In this document: piece after piece, positions 1-6,596 of the stretch
Layout of the letters: each line of letters opens with the position of its first letter
How positions within the stretch are numbered: position 1 is the first letter of the stretch
Assembly (NCBI GenBank): GCA_023489205.1
Contig: JAMDDF010000071.1
Coordinates: forward strand, 1 to 7,489
Direction of reading: 5' to 3'
DNA: 7,489 nt
Source of the DNA: Actinomycetota bacterium
GTDB taxonomy: Bacteria; Actinomycetota; Acidimicrobiia; Acidimicrobiales; Palsa-688
Notes under the pieces: generated by a model
Seen by the model: the letters and a program-made list of their open reading frames with translations, nothing else
Databases searched by the model: none
What the model was told of the DNA's origin: nothing
Position numbers and translations under genes: made by a program

Positions 1-672
1 AGGGGGGTCCGCTCGCGCGACGGCCGGGGCGCGGCGGTCATCGAAGAGGTCGACGCGACCGTCGAAGAGCGGGCCGTGAACGAGGTGGGCACGTCGATAT
101 ACGTGTTCCGCCGGTCTGTGCTGGCACCCGCCCTGCGCCGGCTCTCGCCGGACAACGCCCAAGGCGAGTACTACCTGACCGACGTCGTAGCGGTCCTCCA
201 CGACGCGGGTTACCCGGTCACGTCGATGGTCATTGCCGACCCGACCGAAGCCAGTGGGGTCAATGACCGCTCACAGCTCGCCGCGGCCGAAGCCGTTTTG
301 CGCCGGCGGGCCAATGAGCACTGGATGCGTTCGGGCGTCAACATGGTCGACCCCGCGCACACCTACCTCGACTCGACAGTGGTGCTTGCACCCGACGTGA
401 CGCTGTACCCAGGCACGGTCTTGGCCGGCTCTACGAGGGTCGCCACGGGAGCAGAGGTCGGGCCCAACAGCCACCTGGTCGACTGTTCTGTAGGTGCCCG
501 TGCCCACGTGCTGGCAACCTCGGCCGAGCGGGCAACGATCGGGGAAGACGCGACCGTCGGCCCCTGGATCTGGCTGGCGCCAGGTACGGTAGTAGCGCCA
601 GGATCTGTCGTCCGGCCTCCGCCAGGCGCGTCCAACCAGGAGGGAGAGGGGCCAAGTGGAAGTTTTCTCTAA
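1..672 (+). CDS. glmU: GlmU-type UDP-GlcNAc pyrophosphorylase, 5' partial, lacking the acetyltransferase active site
   Basis: The reading frame is open from base 1, so the N-terminal nucleotide-binding half lies outside the window and 223 codons are visible. GlmU normally makes UDP-GlcNAc from GlcN-1-P, using a C-terminal acetyltransferase and an N-terminal uridylyltransferase. Visible uridylyltransferase motifs are the E-x-x-DAT segment (residues 15-20 of the visible part), NAQGEYYLTD and the GVNDR loop that carries a metal-binding Asn in the family. From about residue 110 there are hexapeptide-repeat (left-handed beta-helix) rungs with V/I every six residues. The protein ends in a Pro/Gly/Glu-rich tail. 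Roughly the last 120 residues of a normal GlmU are missing, including the catalytic His and CoA-binding positions. The position equivalent to E. coli Arg333 (family LRPG) reads LAPG. The sugar-contact motif EVNTG reads EVGTS. The stop overlaps prs by 17 nt, so there is no room for the missing part. Family assignment is sure. Bifunctional activity is unlikely, and a related sugar-nucleotide specificity is possible. Confidence 0.88.
   Translation, partial: RGVRSRDGRGAAVIEEVDATVEERAVNEVGTSIYVFRRSVLAPALRRLSPDNAQGEYYLTDVVAVLHDAGYPVTSMVIADPTEASGVNDRSQLAAAEAVLRRRANEHWMRSGVNMVDPAHTYLDSTVVLAPDVTLYPGTVLAGSTRVATGAEVGPNSHLVDCSVGARAHVLATSAERATIGEDATVGPWIWLAPGTVVAPGSVVRPPPGASNQEGEGPSGSFL
638..644 (+). promoter_or_regulatory. 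Ribosome binding site for prs
   Basis: AGGAGGG lies 11 nt before the GTG at 656, inside the last codons of the glmU-like gene. It supports GTG as the prs start, because no ATG gives a sensible N-terminus. It also suggests that the shortened glmU end next to prs is the natural gene arrangement and not a local assembly break. Confidence 0.7.
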
Positions 673-1610
673 GCACAGGCTTCAGCTCTACGCTGGCCGC
701 TCGCACCCAGCGCTCGCAGGCGCAATAGCTACCCACCTTGGCGTGGAGGTGGGCAACTGCGAGATAGTTGACTTCCCAGACGGAGAGGTGAGGGCGCGCT
801 ACGGGGACTCCGTGCGCGGGGCTGACATGTTCGTCTTGCAGACCCACGCACAGGTGGGTGACCGCTCGGTGAACGACCTGTTGATGGAGCAGTGGGTGAT
901 GATAGACGCCGCGAAGCGGGCTTCGGCAAAGCGCATCACCGCTGTCTGCCCGCGCTATGGCTATGGCCGCCAAGACCGCAAGTCCCGGGGGCGCGAACCC
1001 ATCACTGCGCGCGTGGTGGCCGACTTCTTCCGCAGCGCCGGTGCCGAGCGGATCATGACGGTTGACCTCCACTGTAGACCACTTGACGGCGACCAACATC
1101 TTGATGCACCACCTCCAGCAACAGCTCGAGGGCGACTTCGTGTTGGTTTCGCCCGACACGGGGCGCACCAAGGTCGCCGAGAAGGCGGCTCGCAGCGCTG
1201 GCGACCGCGACATCGCCTCGGTCTACAAGCGCAGGAGCCGTGACCAGGTCGGCCGAGTGGAGGCACTAGACGTGATGGGCCACGTACGCGGCCGGGCCTG
1301 CGTGCTCATAGACGACGAGATAGACACAGCGGGCACCCTTTGTGAAGCTGCCAAGCTTCTCTACGAAAAAGGTGCGACCGACGTGTGGGCGACCGCCACC
1401 CATGGTGTGTTTTCCGACCCGGCGATCGATAGGCTCAAAAATTCGGGGATCTCGCGGGTGATCGTTACCGACACGGTACCGCTGCCACCCGAGAAGCAGC
1501 TTGACATGATCGAGACAGTGTCGGTCGCAAGGACCTTTGCCGAAGCCATCCGCGCGGTGTTCGAGGAGGGCTCCGTCTCGGAGCTGTTCGGCGGGGACAA
1601 CCAGACCTGA
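656..1610 (+). pseudogene. prs: Ribose-phosphate pyrophosphokinase, frameshifted by a 32-nt internal deletion
   Basis: Prs makes PRPP from ribose-5-phosphate and ATP in the cytosol, for nucleotide, His and Trp synthesis. The first half is read from GTG 656 in one frame: it has FPDGEVRARY, the ATP-site GYGRQDRKSRGREPI and MTVDLH ending at 1072. That frame then runs into unrelated sequence and stops at 1243. The second half is read in the +1 frame from GTA 1074: it has VDHLT, VSPDTGR, KRR, the PRPP-binding loop VLIDDEIDTAGTL, TATHGVFS, VTDT and SVSELF, and stops at 1610. Between DLH and VDHLT the family carries 11 residues (A/S-x-QIQGFFDxP, 33 nt), but only one base is present here. Restoring 32 nt would give about 328 residues, the usual length. 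Both halves are otherwise well conserved, which points to a recent mutation or a sequence error. The partial reading frames are 656-1243 and 1062-1610 (the latter only from a TTG with no ribosome binding site). Confidence 0.88.
1070..1076 (+). other. Deletion and frameshift junction in prs
   Basis: CAC (His of DLH, 1070-1072) is followed by one leftover T (1073) and then GTA (Val of VDHLT, 1074-1076). The conserved 11-residue segment between these two motifs is absent, giving a net loss of 32 nt. I see no slippery heptamer or stimulatory structure suggesting programmed frameshifting. Even a +1 shift here would produce an enzyme lacking the QIQGFF segment. Confidence 0.85.
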
Positions 1611-1631
1611 GGGCCCCAGACCTGAGGGGCC
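1601..1631 (+). repeat. 15-bp tandem duplication across the prs stop codon
   Basis: CCAGACCTGAGGGCC (1601-1615) is followed directly by CCAGACCTGAGGGGCC (1616-1631), the second copy having one extra G. The repeat is in frame with prs, so it repeats the last codons (Gln, Thr, stop) and leaves a second in-frame TGA at 1623-1625. It also creates the GGCCCC/GGGGCC inverted repeat at 1612-1631. Confidence 0.85.
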
Positions 1632-1648
1632 AGCTGTGAAGGCACAGC
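1612..1648 (+). terminator. Two adjacent short hairpins after prs, possible terminator without a U tract
   Basis: The first hairpin is GGCCCC (1612-1617), an 8-nt loop, then GGGGCC (1626-1631). The second follows one base later: GCTGTG (1633-1638), loop AAGG, then CACAGC (1643-1648). Both stems are perfect 6-bp pairs. Neither is followed by a run of T, so classical intrinsic termination is uncertain. Their position just past the prs stop, and the 193-nt gap to rplY, make partial termination or RNA processing possible. Confidence 0.35.
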
Positions 1649-1680
1649 CTTGCTGCAGAGCCGAGGGTGGGGCACGGGCC

Positions 1681-1724
1681 GCCCTCTGAGCGGCTATCCT
1701 GGCCTGCTGGTCCGCTCGAAGGGC
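1681..1724 (+). repeat. Long inverted repeat in the prs-rplY spacer
   Basis: Positions 1681-1693 (GCCCTCTGAGCGG) pair with 1712-1724 (CCGCTCGAAGGGC). This gives 11 Watson-Crick pairs, one T-G wobble (1687/1718) and one C/A mismatch (1686/1719), around an 18-nt loop. It is the strongest fold I can see in this spacer. It lacks a U tract, and its role (leader structure, processing site or none) is unknown. Confidence 0.5.
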
Positions 1725-1787
1725 CGAAGAGGAATGCCCAAGGTGGCTGGGCCGGCAAAAGCGGGCCGACCTGGCATGGGGCCTATG

Positions 1788-1794
1788 AGAGGAG
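1788..1794 (+). promoter_or_regulatory. Ribosome binding site for rplY
   Basis: AGAGGAG lies 9 nt upstream of the ATG at 1804 and fixes that start, which also gives the normal L25 N-terminus. The rest of the 1611-1803 spacer shows only the duplication and inverted repeats listed separately. I found no convincing -35/-10 pair and no tRNA. Confidence 0.7.
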
Positions 1795-1803
1795 CGCGCC
1801 AAG

Positions 1804-2445
1804 ATGGCAGGCATAACGCTGGTGGCTGAGACGGGCCGGTCGTGTGGTTCCGCGGCTTCGAGGAGGCTCCGCCACGCCGGACGCGTGCCCGCGGTCGTCT
1901 ACGGTCACGGCATGGAGCCCCTCGCAGTTTCCGTGGGTGCGCGCGACCTGCGGGCGGCCCTGGTGCATGGGACCAACCAGCTCCTTACCCTGGAGGTGGG
2001 CAACGACAAGCACATGGTCCTGGCCCGCCAGCTCCAGCGCCACCCAGTGCGCCACACGCTCTCCCACGTTGACTTTCAGGTAGTACGCAGCGGCGAGGTC
2101 GTGAGCGCCGAGGTGCCCATCGTGCTCGTAGGCACTGCATCGCAAGTTGAGATGGCACACGGTGTCGTCGAGCACGTGCTCAGCACTCTCACGGTGCGTA
2201 CGACCCCTGAGGGGATCCCGTCGGAGATCGAGGCCGACGTGAGCGCACTAGAGGTAGGCGACGCCCTCCGAGTGCGCGACCTCCTCCTTCCTCAAGGCGT
2301 CACGACCGATGTCGACCCCGAGGAGGCCGTCGTGATCGCCACTGTCACCAGGGCGGCCGAGGTCGCGGCCGGTGAGGAGGCCGAGACCGCCGAAGGCGCA
2401 GTTGGGGAGCCCGGCGCGCCGCCGGCCACGGCCGAGGAGGGCTGA
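1804..2445 (+). CDS. rplY: 50S ribosomal protein L25, long CTC/TL5 form
   Basis: L25 binds 5S rRNA in the large ribosomal subunit. This 213-residue protein is the long general-stress CTC form. An N-terminal L25 domain (about 1-92) has ASRRLR (18-23), the VPAVVYG signature (28-34) and HPVRHTLSHVDF (80-91). A TL5-type C-terminal beta domain (about 95-180) has EVPIVLVG, the IPSEIEADVS segment and LLLPQGV. From about 183 there is an Ala/Glu-rich acidic tail, which is common and variable in actinobacterial CTC proteins. The ATG start is backed by AGAGGAG at 1788-1794. The gene lies 51 nt upstream of pth, as is common in actinobacteria, where both serve translation. Nothing looks damaged. Confidence 0.96.
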   Translation: MAGITLVAETGRSCGSAASRRLRHAGRVPAVVYGHGMEPLAVSVGARDLRAALVHGTNQLLTLEVGNDKHMVLARQLQRHPVRHTLSHVDFQVVRSGEVVSAEVPIVLVGTASQVEMAHGVVEHVLSTLTVRTTPEGIPSEIEADVSALEVGDALRVRDLLLPQGVTTDVDPEEAVVIATVTRAAEVAAGEEAETAEGAVGEPGAPPATAEEG

Positions 2446-2496
2446 GCCAGCCTGCTTTGGGGCCGCAAATCGGCGGGTACTGCCGGCGTCGACCTG

Positions 2497-3072
2497 TTGG
2501 CGGTCGGCCTAGGCAACCCGGGCCACCAGTACGAAAAGACCCGCCACAATGTCGGGGCTGACGTCGTCGCGTTCCTGGCCGAGCGCCACGGCGGGCACCT
2601 GCGCAGTGGCAAGGAGCTGGCTTTGGAGGCGGAAGTGAGGGTGGACAGCAAGCGGCTTGCCTTGGCCTTCCCTCAGACCTATATGAACGAGTCGGGCCGT
2701 TCCGTGGCGCGTCTTGTCCGGCGCTTCAAGGTCGACGACCTCTCTCGCCTTGTGGTGGTCCACGACGAGCTTGACCTGCCGACGGGTGTTGTGAGGGTCA
2801 AGGTAGGGGGCGGCCTTGCCGGCCACAACGGCCTGCGCAGCATCAAGGCTTGGCTGCGCAGCGACGAGTTCCTCCGGGTCCGCATAGGCATCGGGAAGCC
2901 GCCTGGGGGAAAGGAGGGCGGGGTCGGCCACGTCCTGTCCGTTCCGACCAAAGCAGAACGAGCCAAGCTGCAAGAGGCCGTCTCCACCGCCGCCGACGCT
3001 GTCGAGGTCCTGCTCATCGATGGGGTCGCGGTGGCCCAGAACCAGTTCAACTCCCGCCCAGGCAATCTTTGA
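2497..3072 (+). CDS. pth: Peptidyl-tRNA hydrolase
   Basis: Pth cleaves the ester bond of peptidyl-tRNAs that drop off the ribosome and so recycles tRNA in the cytosol. The 191-residue length is normal. The N-terminal VGLGNPG carries Asn7, and TRHNVG carries the catalytic His17. TYMNESG holds Asn64, HDELDLP holds Asp90, and GGGLAGHNGLRS holds Asn111. These match the E. coli Asn10, His20, Asn68, Asp93 and Asn114 set, so the enzyme should be active. RIGIGKPPG and the HVLS stretch near residues 145-148 are also typical. The start is the weak point: TTG 2497 is the only usual start codon close to the motif and has no clear Shine-Dalgarno sequence. The frame is open upstream to 2446 and reads GTC-GAC-CTG-TTG, where many homologues begin with Met-Asp/Leu-Leu. 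The true start could therefore be 3-9 nt upstream on a rare codon. mfd follows after 24 nt, probably in the same operon. Confidence 0.94.
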   Translation: MAVGLGNPGHQYEKTRHNVGADVVAFLAERHGGHLRSGKELALEAEVRVDSKRLALAFPQTYMNESGRSVARLVRRFKVDDLSRLVVVHDELDLPTGVVRVKVGGGLAGHNGLRSIKAWLRSDEFLRVRIGIGKPPGGKEGGVGHVLSVPTKAERAKLQEAVSTAADAVEVLLIDGVAVAQNQFNSRPGNL

Positions 3073-3096
3073 CCGGCGGCCTTTAATGGTGGTGCA

Positions 3097-6000
3097 GTGG
3101 CGACCGCTTTCGATTTAGCAACCAGCATTGCGCGGCCTTCTCAGGGGCCGAGACCTCTCGCACCGCTCGTCGCGCGTGCCAACCGCGATGCCGTGCTGGC
3201 GGCCTGGCTAGCAGGTGCCGAACGCCTCATCGCTGTGGCCGAACCGGCCCAACCCTATGCGCTAGCGGCCCTCGCCGAGCTGAGCGAAGCCAGGCCGGTC
3301 GTGGTGGCCGTGGCCGGTGCCGCAGCTGCGGAACGCCTTGCCCGAGAGGTGGGGGTCTGGCTTGGCGAAGAGCGGGTCGCCTTTTTCCCAGCCTGGGAGA
3401 CCCTGCCCTTCGAGCGCGTGAGCCCTGCGCCCGAGACGATGGGCCGGCGCCTCGAGCTCATGTGGCGCCTGCGGCGCCTGCGCGACGGCGCGGACGACGC
3501 AGGAGTGCCCGCCGTGATCGTCGCCTCGGTGCGTGCGCTGCTCCAGCGCCTCGGCCCCCATGTGGAAGACACCGAGCCCGTGGTCGTCGCGCGAGGCAGC
3601 CAGGTCGACCTCCAGGACCTGTTAGCGCGGCTGGTCGGTCTCGGCTATCGGCGCGAGTACCAGGTCGAGCACCGTGGCGAGCTTGCGGTGCGGGGGTCGA
3701 TCGTGGACGTGTTCCCCTCGGGTGCGGCTGCGCCAGTACGGGTCGACCTGTGGGGGGACGAGGTGGACAGGCTTTCAGAGTTCGGAGTGGGGGACCAGCG
3801 CTCGACTAGAGAGCTCGAGGAAGTCGTCGTGTTTGGGTGCCGAGAGCTGCTGCCTACCCCGGAGGTGCGCGAGCGCGCCTCTAGGCTCATCTTGGAGGAG
3901 CCCTGGGGCGCTAGCACGTGGGAGCGCCTGGCAGAGGGCCACAGCTTTGACGGTATGGAGTCCTGGCTGCCTTGGCTCACCGCTGAAGAGCACCTCCTCG
4001 TCGACTTGCTGCCCACCGGTTCGAGGGTGGTGTTGGTGGAACCGGCGCAGATGCGCCAGCGGGCTGCCGAGATATCAGATGAAGAGGCTGACCTCGCGGG
4101 TGCCCTCGCGACCACTTGGGGCGCCCAGGGCGCGTTCCCGCGCCTGCACCTTGGCTTTGACAGGCTCCTCGCTCGGACAGGGGCGTCGGTGTCGGTGATG
4201 GTGGCTGTCCCCGAGGGGCCGAGCTCGCCGGTGGTTTCGACGCGGGCCTGGAGCCCTGTGGCAGGCGGCAACGAACGGGTGCTGTCGGAGCTGCGCGACC
4301 TGGCTTCCAATAAAGCGATGGTCGCCGTGTGCGCCGAGACGCCAGCCTCTGCTTCTCGGCTTTCGGCAGCCCTGTCCGCTGAAGGTGTGACGGCGCCCGT
4401 GGCGCCGGAGGCGAGCGGGCGGGCTTCGGTCGTAGTTGCTCCCCTGGAGCGCGGGTTTTCGTGCCCATCGCTAGGGATCGGCGTGCTAGCCGAAGGCGAT
4501 CTCACGGGGCGCCGGCGCCCCCACCGTGCGCCGCGCTCGCGCCCTGGCACGGCCGAGACGTTTTTCACGGATCTGAAGACTGGCGACTACGTCGTGCATT
4601 TCCAGCACGGGGTGGCGCGCTTTGGCGGTATGGTCCGCCGTTCGATCGGTAATGTCGAACGTGATTACCTGCTTTTAGAGTACCGGGGCGAAGACAAGCT
4701 CTACGTCCCCTCGGACCAGGTCGACGCCCTGAGGCCCTATACGGGCGGGGAGGCGCCGGCGCTCTCGCGCCTCGGCGGTAGCGACTGGGCGAAGGCCAAG
4801 GAACGCGTCCGGCGCGCGGTGCGCGAGATCGCCGAAGAGCTCGTGGCCCTTTACCGCCAACGGGCCACAGCGGCCGGCCATGCTTTTCCCCCCGACACGC
4901 CCTGGCAGGCCGAGATGGAAGAAGCCTTCCCATATAACGAGACTCGCGACCAGCTCCGGGCCATCGAGGACGTGAAGGCCGACATGGAGGCCCCTCGGCC
5001 GATGGACCGGCTCGTTTGCGGGGACGTCGGGTTCGGGAAGACCGAAGTCGCACTTCGTGCGGCTTTTAAAGCGGTCCAGGACGGGAAGCAGGTGGCCGTG
5101 CTCGTCCCTACGACGCTGCTGGCTGCCCAGCACCTGCAGACTTTTTCCGAGCGGTTCGCCCCTTACCCGATGAGGGTGGAGATGCTTTCTCGGTTTTTGA
5201 CTCCGCAAGAGGCGAAGGCGGTGATAGACGGCATCGCAGACGGTTCGGTCGACGTCGTCATCGGGACCCACAAACTGCTCGGGTCTGAGCTCAAGTTCAA
5301 AAACCTCGGCCTATTGGTGGTCGACGAGGAGCAGCGCTTCGGGGTAAACCACAAGGAGGCGATAAAGAAGCTCTCGGCCGGTGTTGACGTGCTGACCATG
5401 ACCGCTTCGCCTATACCGCGCACGCTCGAAATGGCCCTCACCGGCATCCGCGACCTGTCGCTCATCACGACACCGCCCGCCGAGCGCCGGCCGATACTCA
5501 CCTATGTCGGGGAGTTCGACGAGAGAGCAGTCGCCGAGGCCGTGCGGCGAGAACTACTACGTGAGGGGCAGGTGTTTTACGTCCACCACCGTGTGCACGA
5601 CATCGAACAGGTGGCGGCGCGGGTCCGAGAGCTCGTCCCTGAGGCGCGTGTGGCCATAGCGAACGGCCAGATGGACGAGGGGCTTTTGGAGAAGGTGGTC
5701 CTGGACTTTTGGGAAGGCCGCTATGACGTGTTGGTCTGCACGACGATCATCGAAGCTGGCATCGACATGCCCACGGTCAATACGCTCGTGGTCGACCGGG
5801 CCGACATGCTCGGCCTCGGTCAGCTCCACCAGCTGCGCGGGCGTGTCGGCCGGGCAGGCCAGCGGGCGTACGCGTACCTTTTTTACCCCCCGGAACGCAA
5901 GCTGACCGAGGAAGCCTACGAGCGGCTGCGGACGATCGGGGAGCATACGGATCTCGGCTCCGGTTTCAAGATTGCCATGCGCGACTTGGAAATCCGGGGC

Positions 6001-6585
6001 GCCGGCAACCTGCTTGGAGAGGACCAGTCGGGGCACATCGCGGCCGTGGGCTACGACCTTTACGTCCAGATGGTGAGCGAGGCCGTGGCAGAAGCAAAGG
6101 GAGAGACGCTGCGCGAGCCCGCTGAGATCAAGATCGACGTCCCAGTGACCGCCAACCTCCCCGACAGCTACGTCGAGCGCGAGGACCTCCGCTTGGAGGC
6201 TTACCGGCGTCTAGCCACGTTGAGCTCCCACGAGGAGGTCGAAGACGTGCGCGCCGAGTGGGAGGACCGCTATGGGCCGTTGCCGGCGCCCGCCGAGGCG
6301 TTGCTTGAGATAGCGCACCTGCGGGCGGAGGCGGCGCGCCTCGGCCTCCGGGAGATCTCTGTCGTCGGCGGTGGCGCCGGCAGCCGCTCGGCAGGGCTTG
6401 TGGCCAGGATCTCGCCCCTGCAGCTGCGCGCGAGCGAACAGGTGCGGCTTGGGCGCATCTGGCCCAAAGCCGTTTACAAGCAGGACCAGTCCCAGCTTGT
6501 CGGCCCGCTGGCGAGGAGCGGCCCCAAGGGCCAAGACCCAGCTCAGATGTTGGTCGAAATGCTGCAGACGCTCGTGCCCGCCTAG
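3097..6585 (+). CDS. mfd: Transcription-repair coupling factor
   Basis: Mfd finds RNA polymerase stalled at DNA lesions, pushes it off with an ATP-driven dsDNA translocase, and recruits UvrA for excision repair. At 1162 residues it is full length. An N-terminal UvrB-like module carries the UvrA-contact region HRGELAVRGSIVDVF (192-206). After a divergent linker comes the RNA-polymerase-interacting (CarD/TRCF) domain, starting near 491 with LKTGDYVVHFQHGVARF. The RecG-like translocase follows: Walker A GDVGFGKTE (642-650), DEEQ box (743-746), TMTASPIPRT (767-776, Ser where Thr is usual), TTIIEAGIDMP and QLRGRVGR (912-919). The motif GSGFKIAMRDLEIRGAG (954-970) is the translocation (TRG) region. 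A C-terminal regulatory TRCF domain begins near 1010. No helicase motif is missing. The GTG start is 24 nt after pth, has only a weak GGTGG upstream, and is the sole sensible in-frame start nearby. Confidence 0.97.
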   Translation: MATAFDLATSIARPSQGPRPLAPLVARANRDAVLAAWLAGAERLIAVAEPAQPYALAALAELSEARPVVVAVAGAAAAERLAREVGVWLGEERVAFFPAWETLPFERVSPAPETMGRRLELMWRLRRLRDGADDAGVPAVIVASVRALLQRLGPHVEDTEPVVVARGSQVDLQDLLARLVGLGYRREYQVEHRGELAVRGSIVDVFPSGAAAPVRVDLWGDEVDRLSEFGVGDQRSTRELEEVVVFGCRELLPTPEVRERASRLILEEPWGASTWERLAEGHSFDGMESWLPWLTAEEHLLVDLLPTGSRVVLVEPAQMRQRAAEISDEEADLAGALATTWGAQGAFPRLHLGFDRLLARTGASVSVMVAVPEGPSSPVVSTRAWSPVAGGNERVLSELRDLASNKAMVAVCAETPASASRLSAALSAEGVTAPVAPEASGRASVVVAPLERGFSCPSLGIGVLAEGDLTGRRRPHRAPRSRPGTAETFFTDLKTGDYVVHFQHGVARFGGMVRRSIGNVERDYLLLEYRGEDKLYVPSDQVDALRPYTGGEAPALSRLGGSDWAKAKERVRRAVREIAEELVALYRQRATAAGHAFPPDTPWQAEMEEAFPYNETRDQLRAIEDVKADMEAPRPMDRLVCGDVGFGKTEVALRAAFKAVQDGKQVAVLVPTTLLAAQHLQTFSERFAPYPMRVEMLSRFLTPQEAKAVIDGIADGSVDVVIGTHKLLGSELKFKNLGLLVVDEEQRFGVNHKEAIKKLSAGVDVLTMTASPIPRTLEMALTGIRDLSLITTPPAERRPILTYVGEFDERAVAEAVRRELLREGQVFYVHHRVHDIEQVAARVRELVPEARVAIANGQMDEGLLEKVVLDFWEGRYDVLVCTTIIEAGIDMPTVNTLVVDRADMLGLGQLHQLRGRVGRAGQRAYAYLFYPPERKLTEEAYERLRTIGEHTDLGSGFKIAMRDLEIRGAGNLLGEDQSGHIAAVGYDLYVQMVSEAVAEAKGETLREPAEIKIDVPVTANLPDSYVEREDLRLEAYRRLATLSSHEEVEDVRAEWEDRYGPLPAPAEALLEIAHLRAEAARLGLREISVVGGGAGSRSAGLVARISPLQLRASEQVRLGRIWPKAVYKQDQSQLVGPLARSGPKGQDPAQMLVEMLQTLVPA

Positions 6586-6596
6586 GCTCACAAGTC

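Noticed and set aside
431..1213. Long reading frame on the minus strand (260 codons) opposite glmU and prs
   Set aside because: It lies opposite two recognisable genes, has low-complexity Arg/Pro/Ala-rich sequence, and matches no family. Long antisense frames are common in GC-rich DNA.
1062..1610. The 3' prs frame as a separate gene starting at TTG 1062
   Set aside because: Its first codons are the out-of-frame end of MTVDLH, there is no ribosome binding site, and it contains only the second half of a PRPP synthase. It is the downstream part of the broken prs.
1695..1700. TATCCT as a possible -10 box for an rplY promoter
   Set aside because: No -35-like hexamer lies at the right distance, and the box sits in the loop of the inverted repeat.
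1734..1829. 31-codon reading frame before rplY, starting ATG at 1734
   Set aside because: The purine stretch upstream is too close to the ATG, the peptide is Gly/Arg/Pro-rich without any motif, and it runs out of frame into rplY. A leader peptide cannot be excluded but nothing supports it.
3645..4568. Minus-strand reading frame of 307 codons inside mfd
   Set aside because: It is Ser/Arg/Thr-rich shadow sequence opposite a full-length, well-conserved Mfd, with no motif or separate ribosome binding site.
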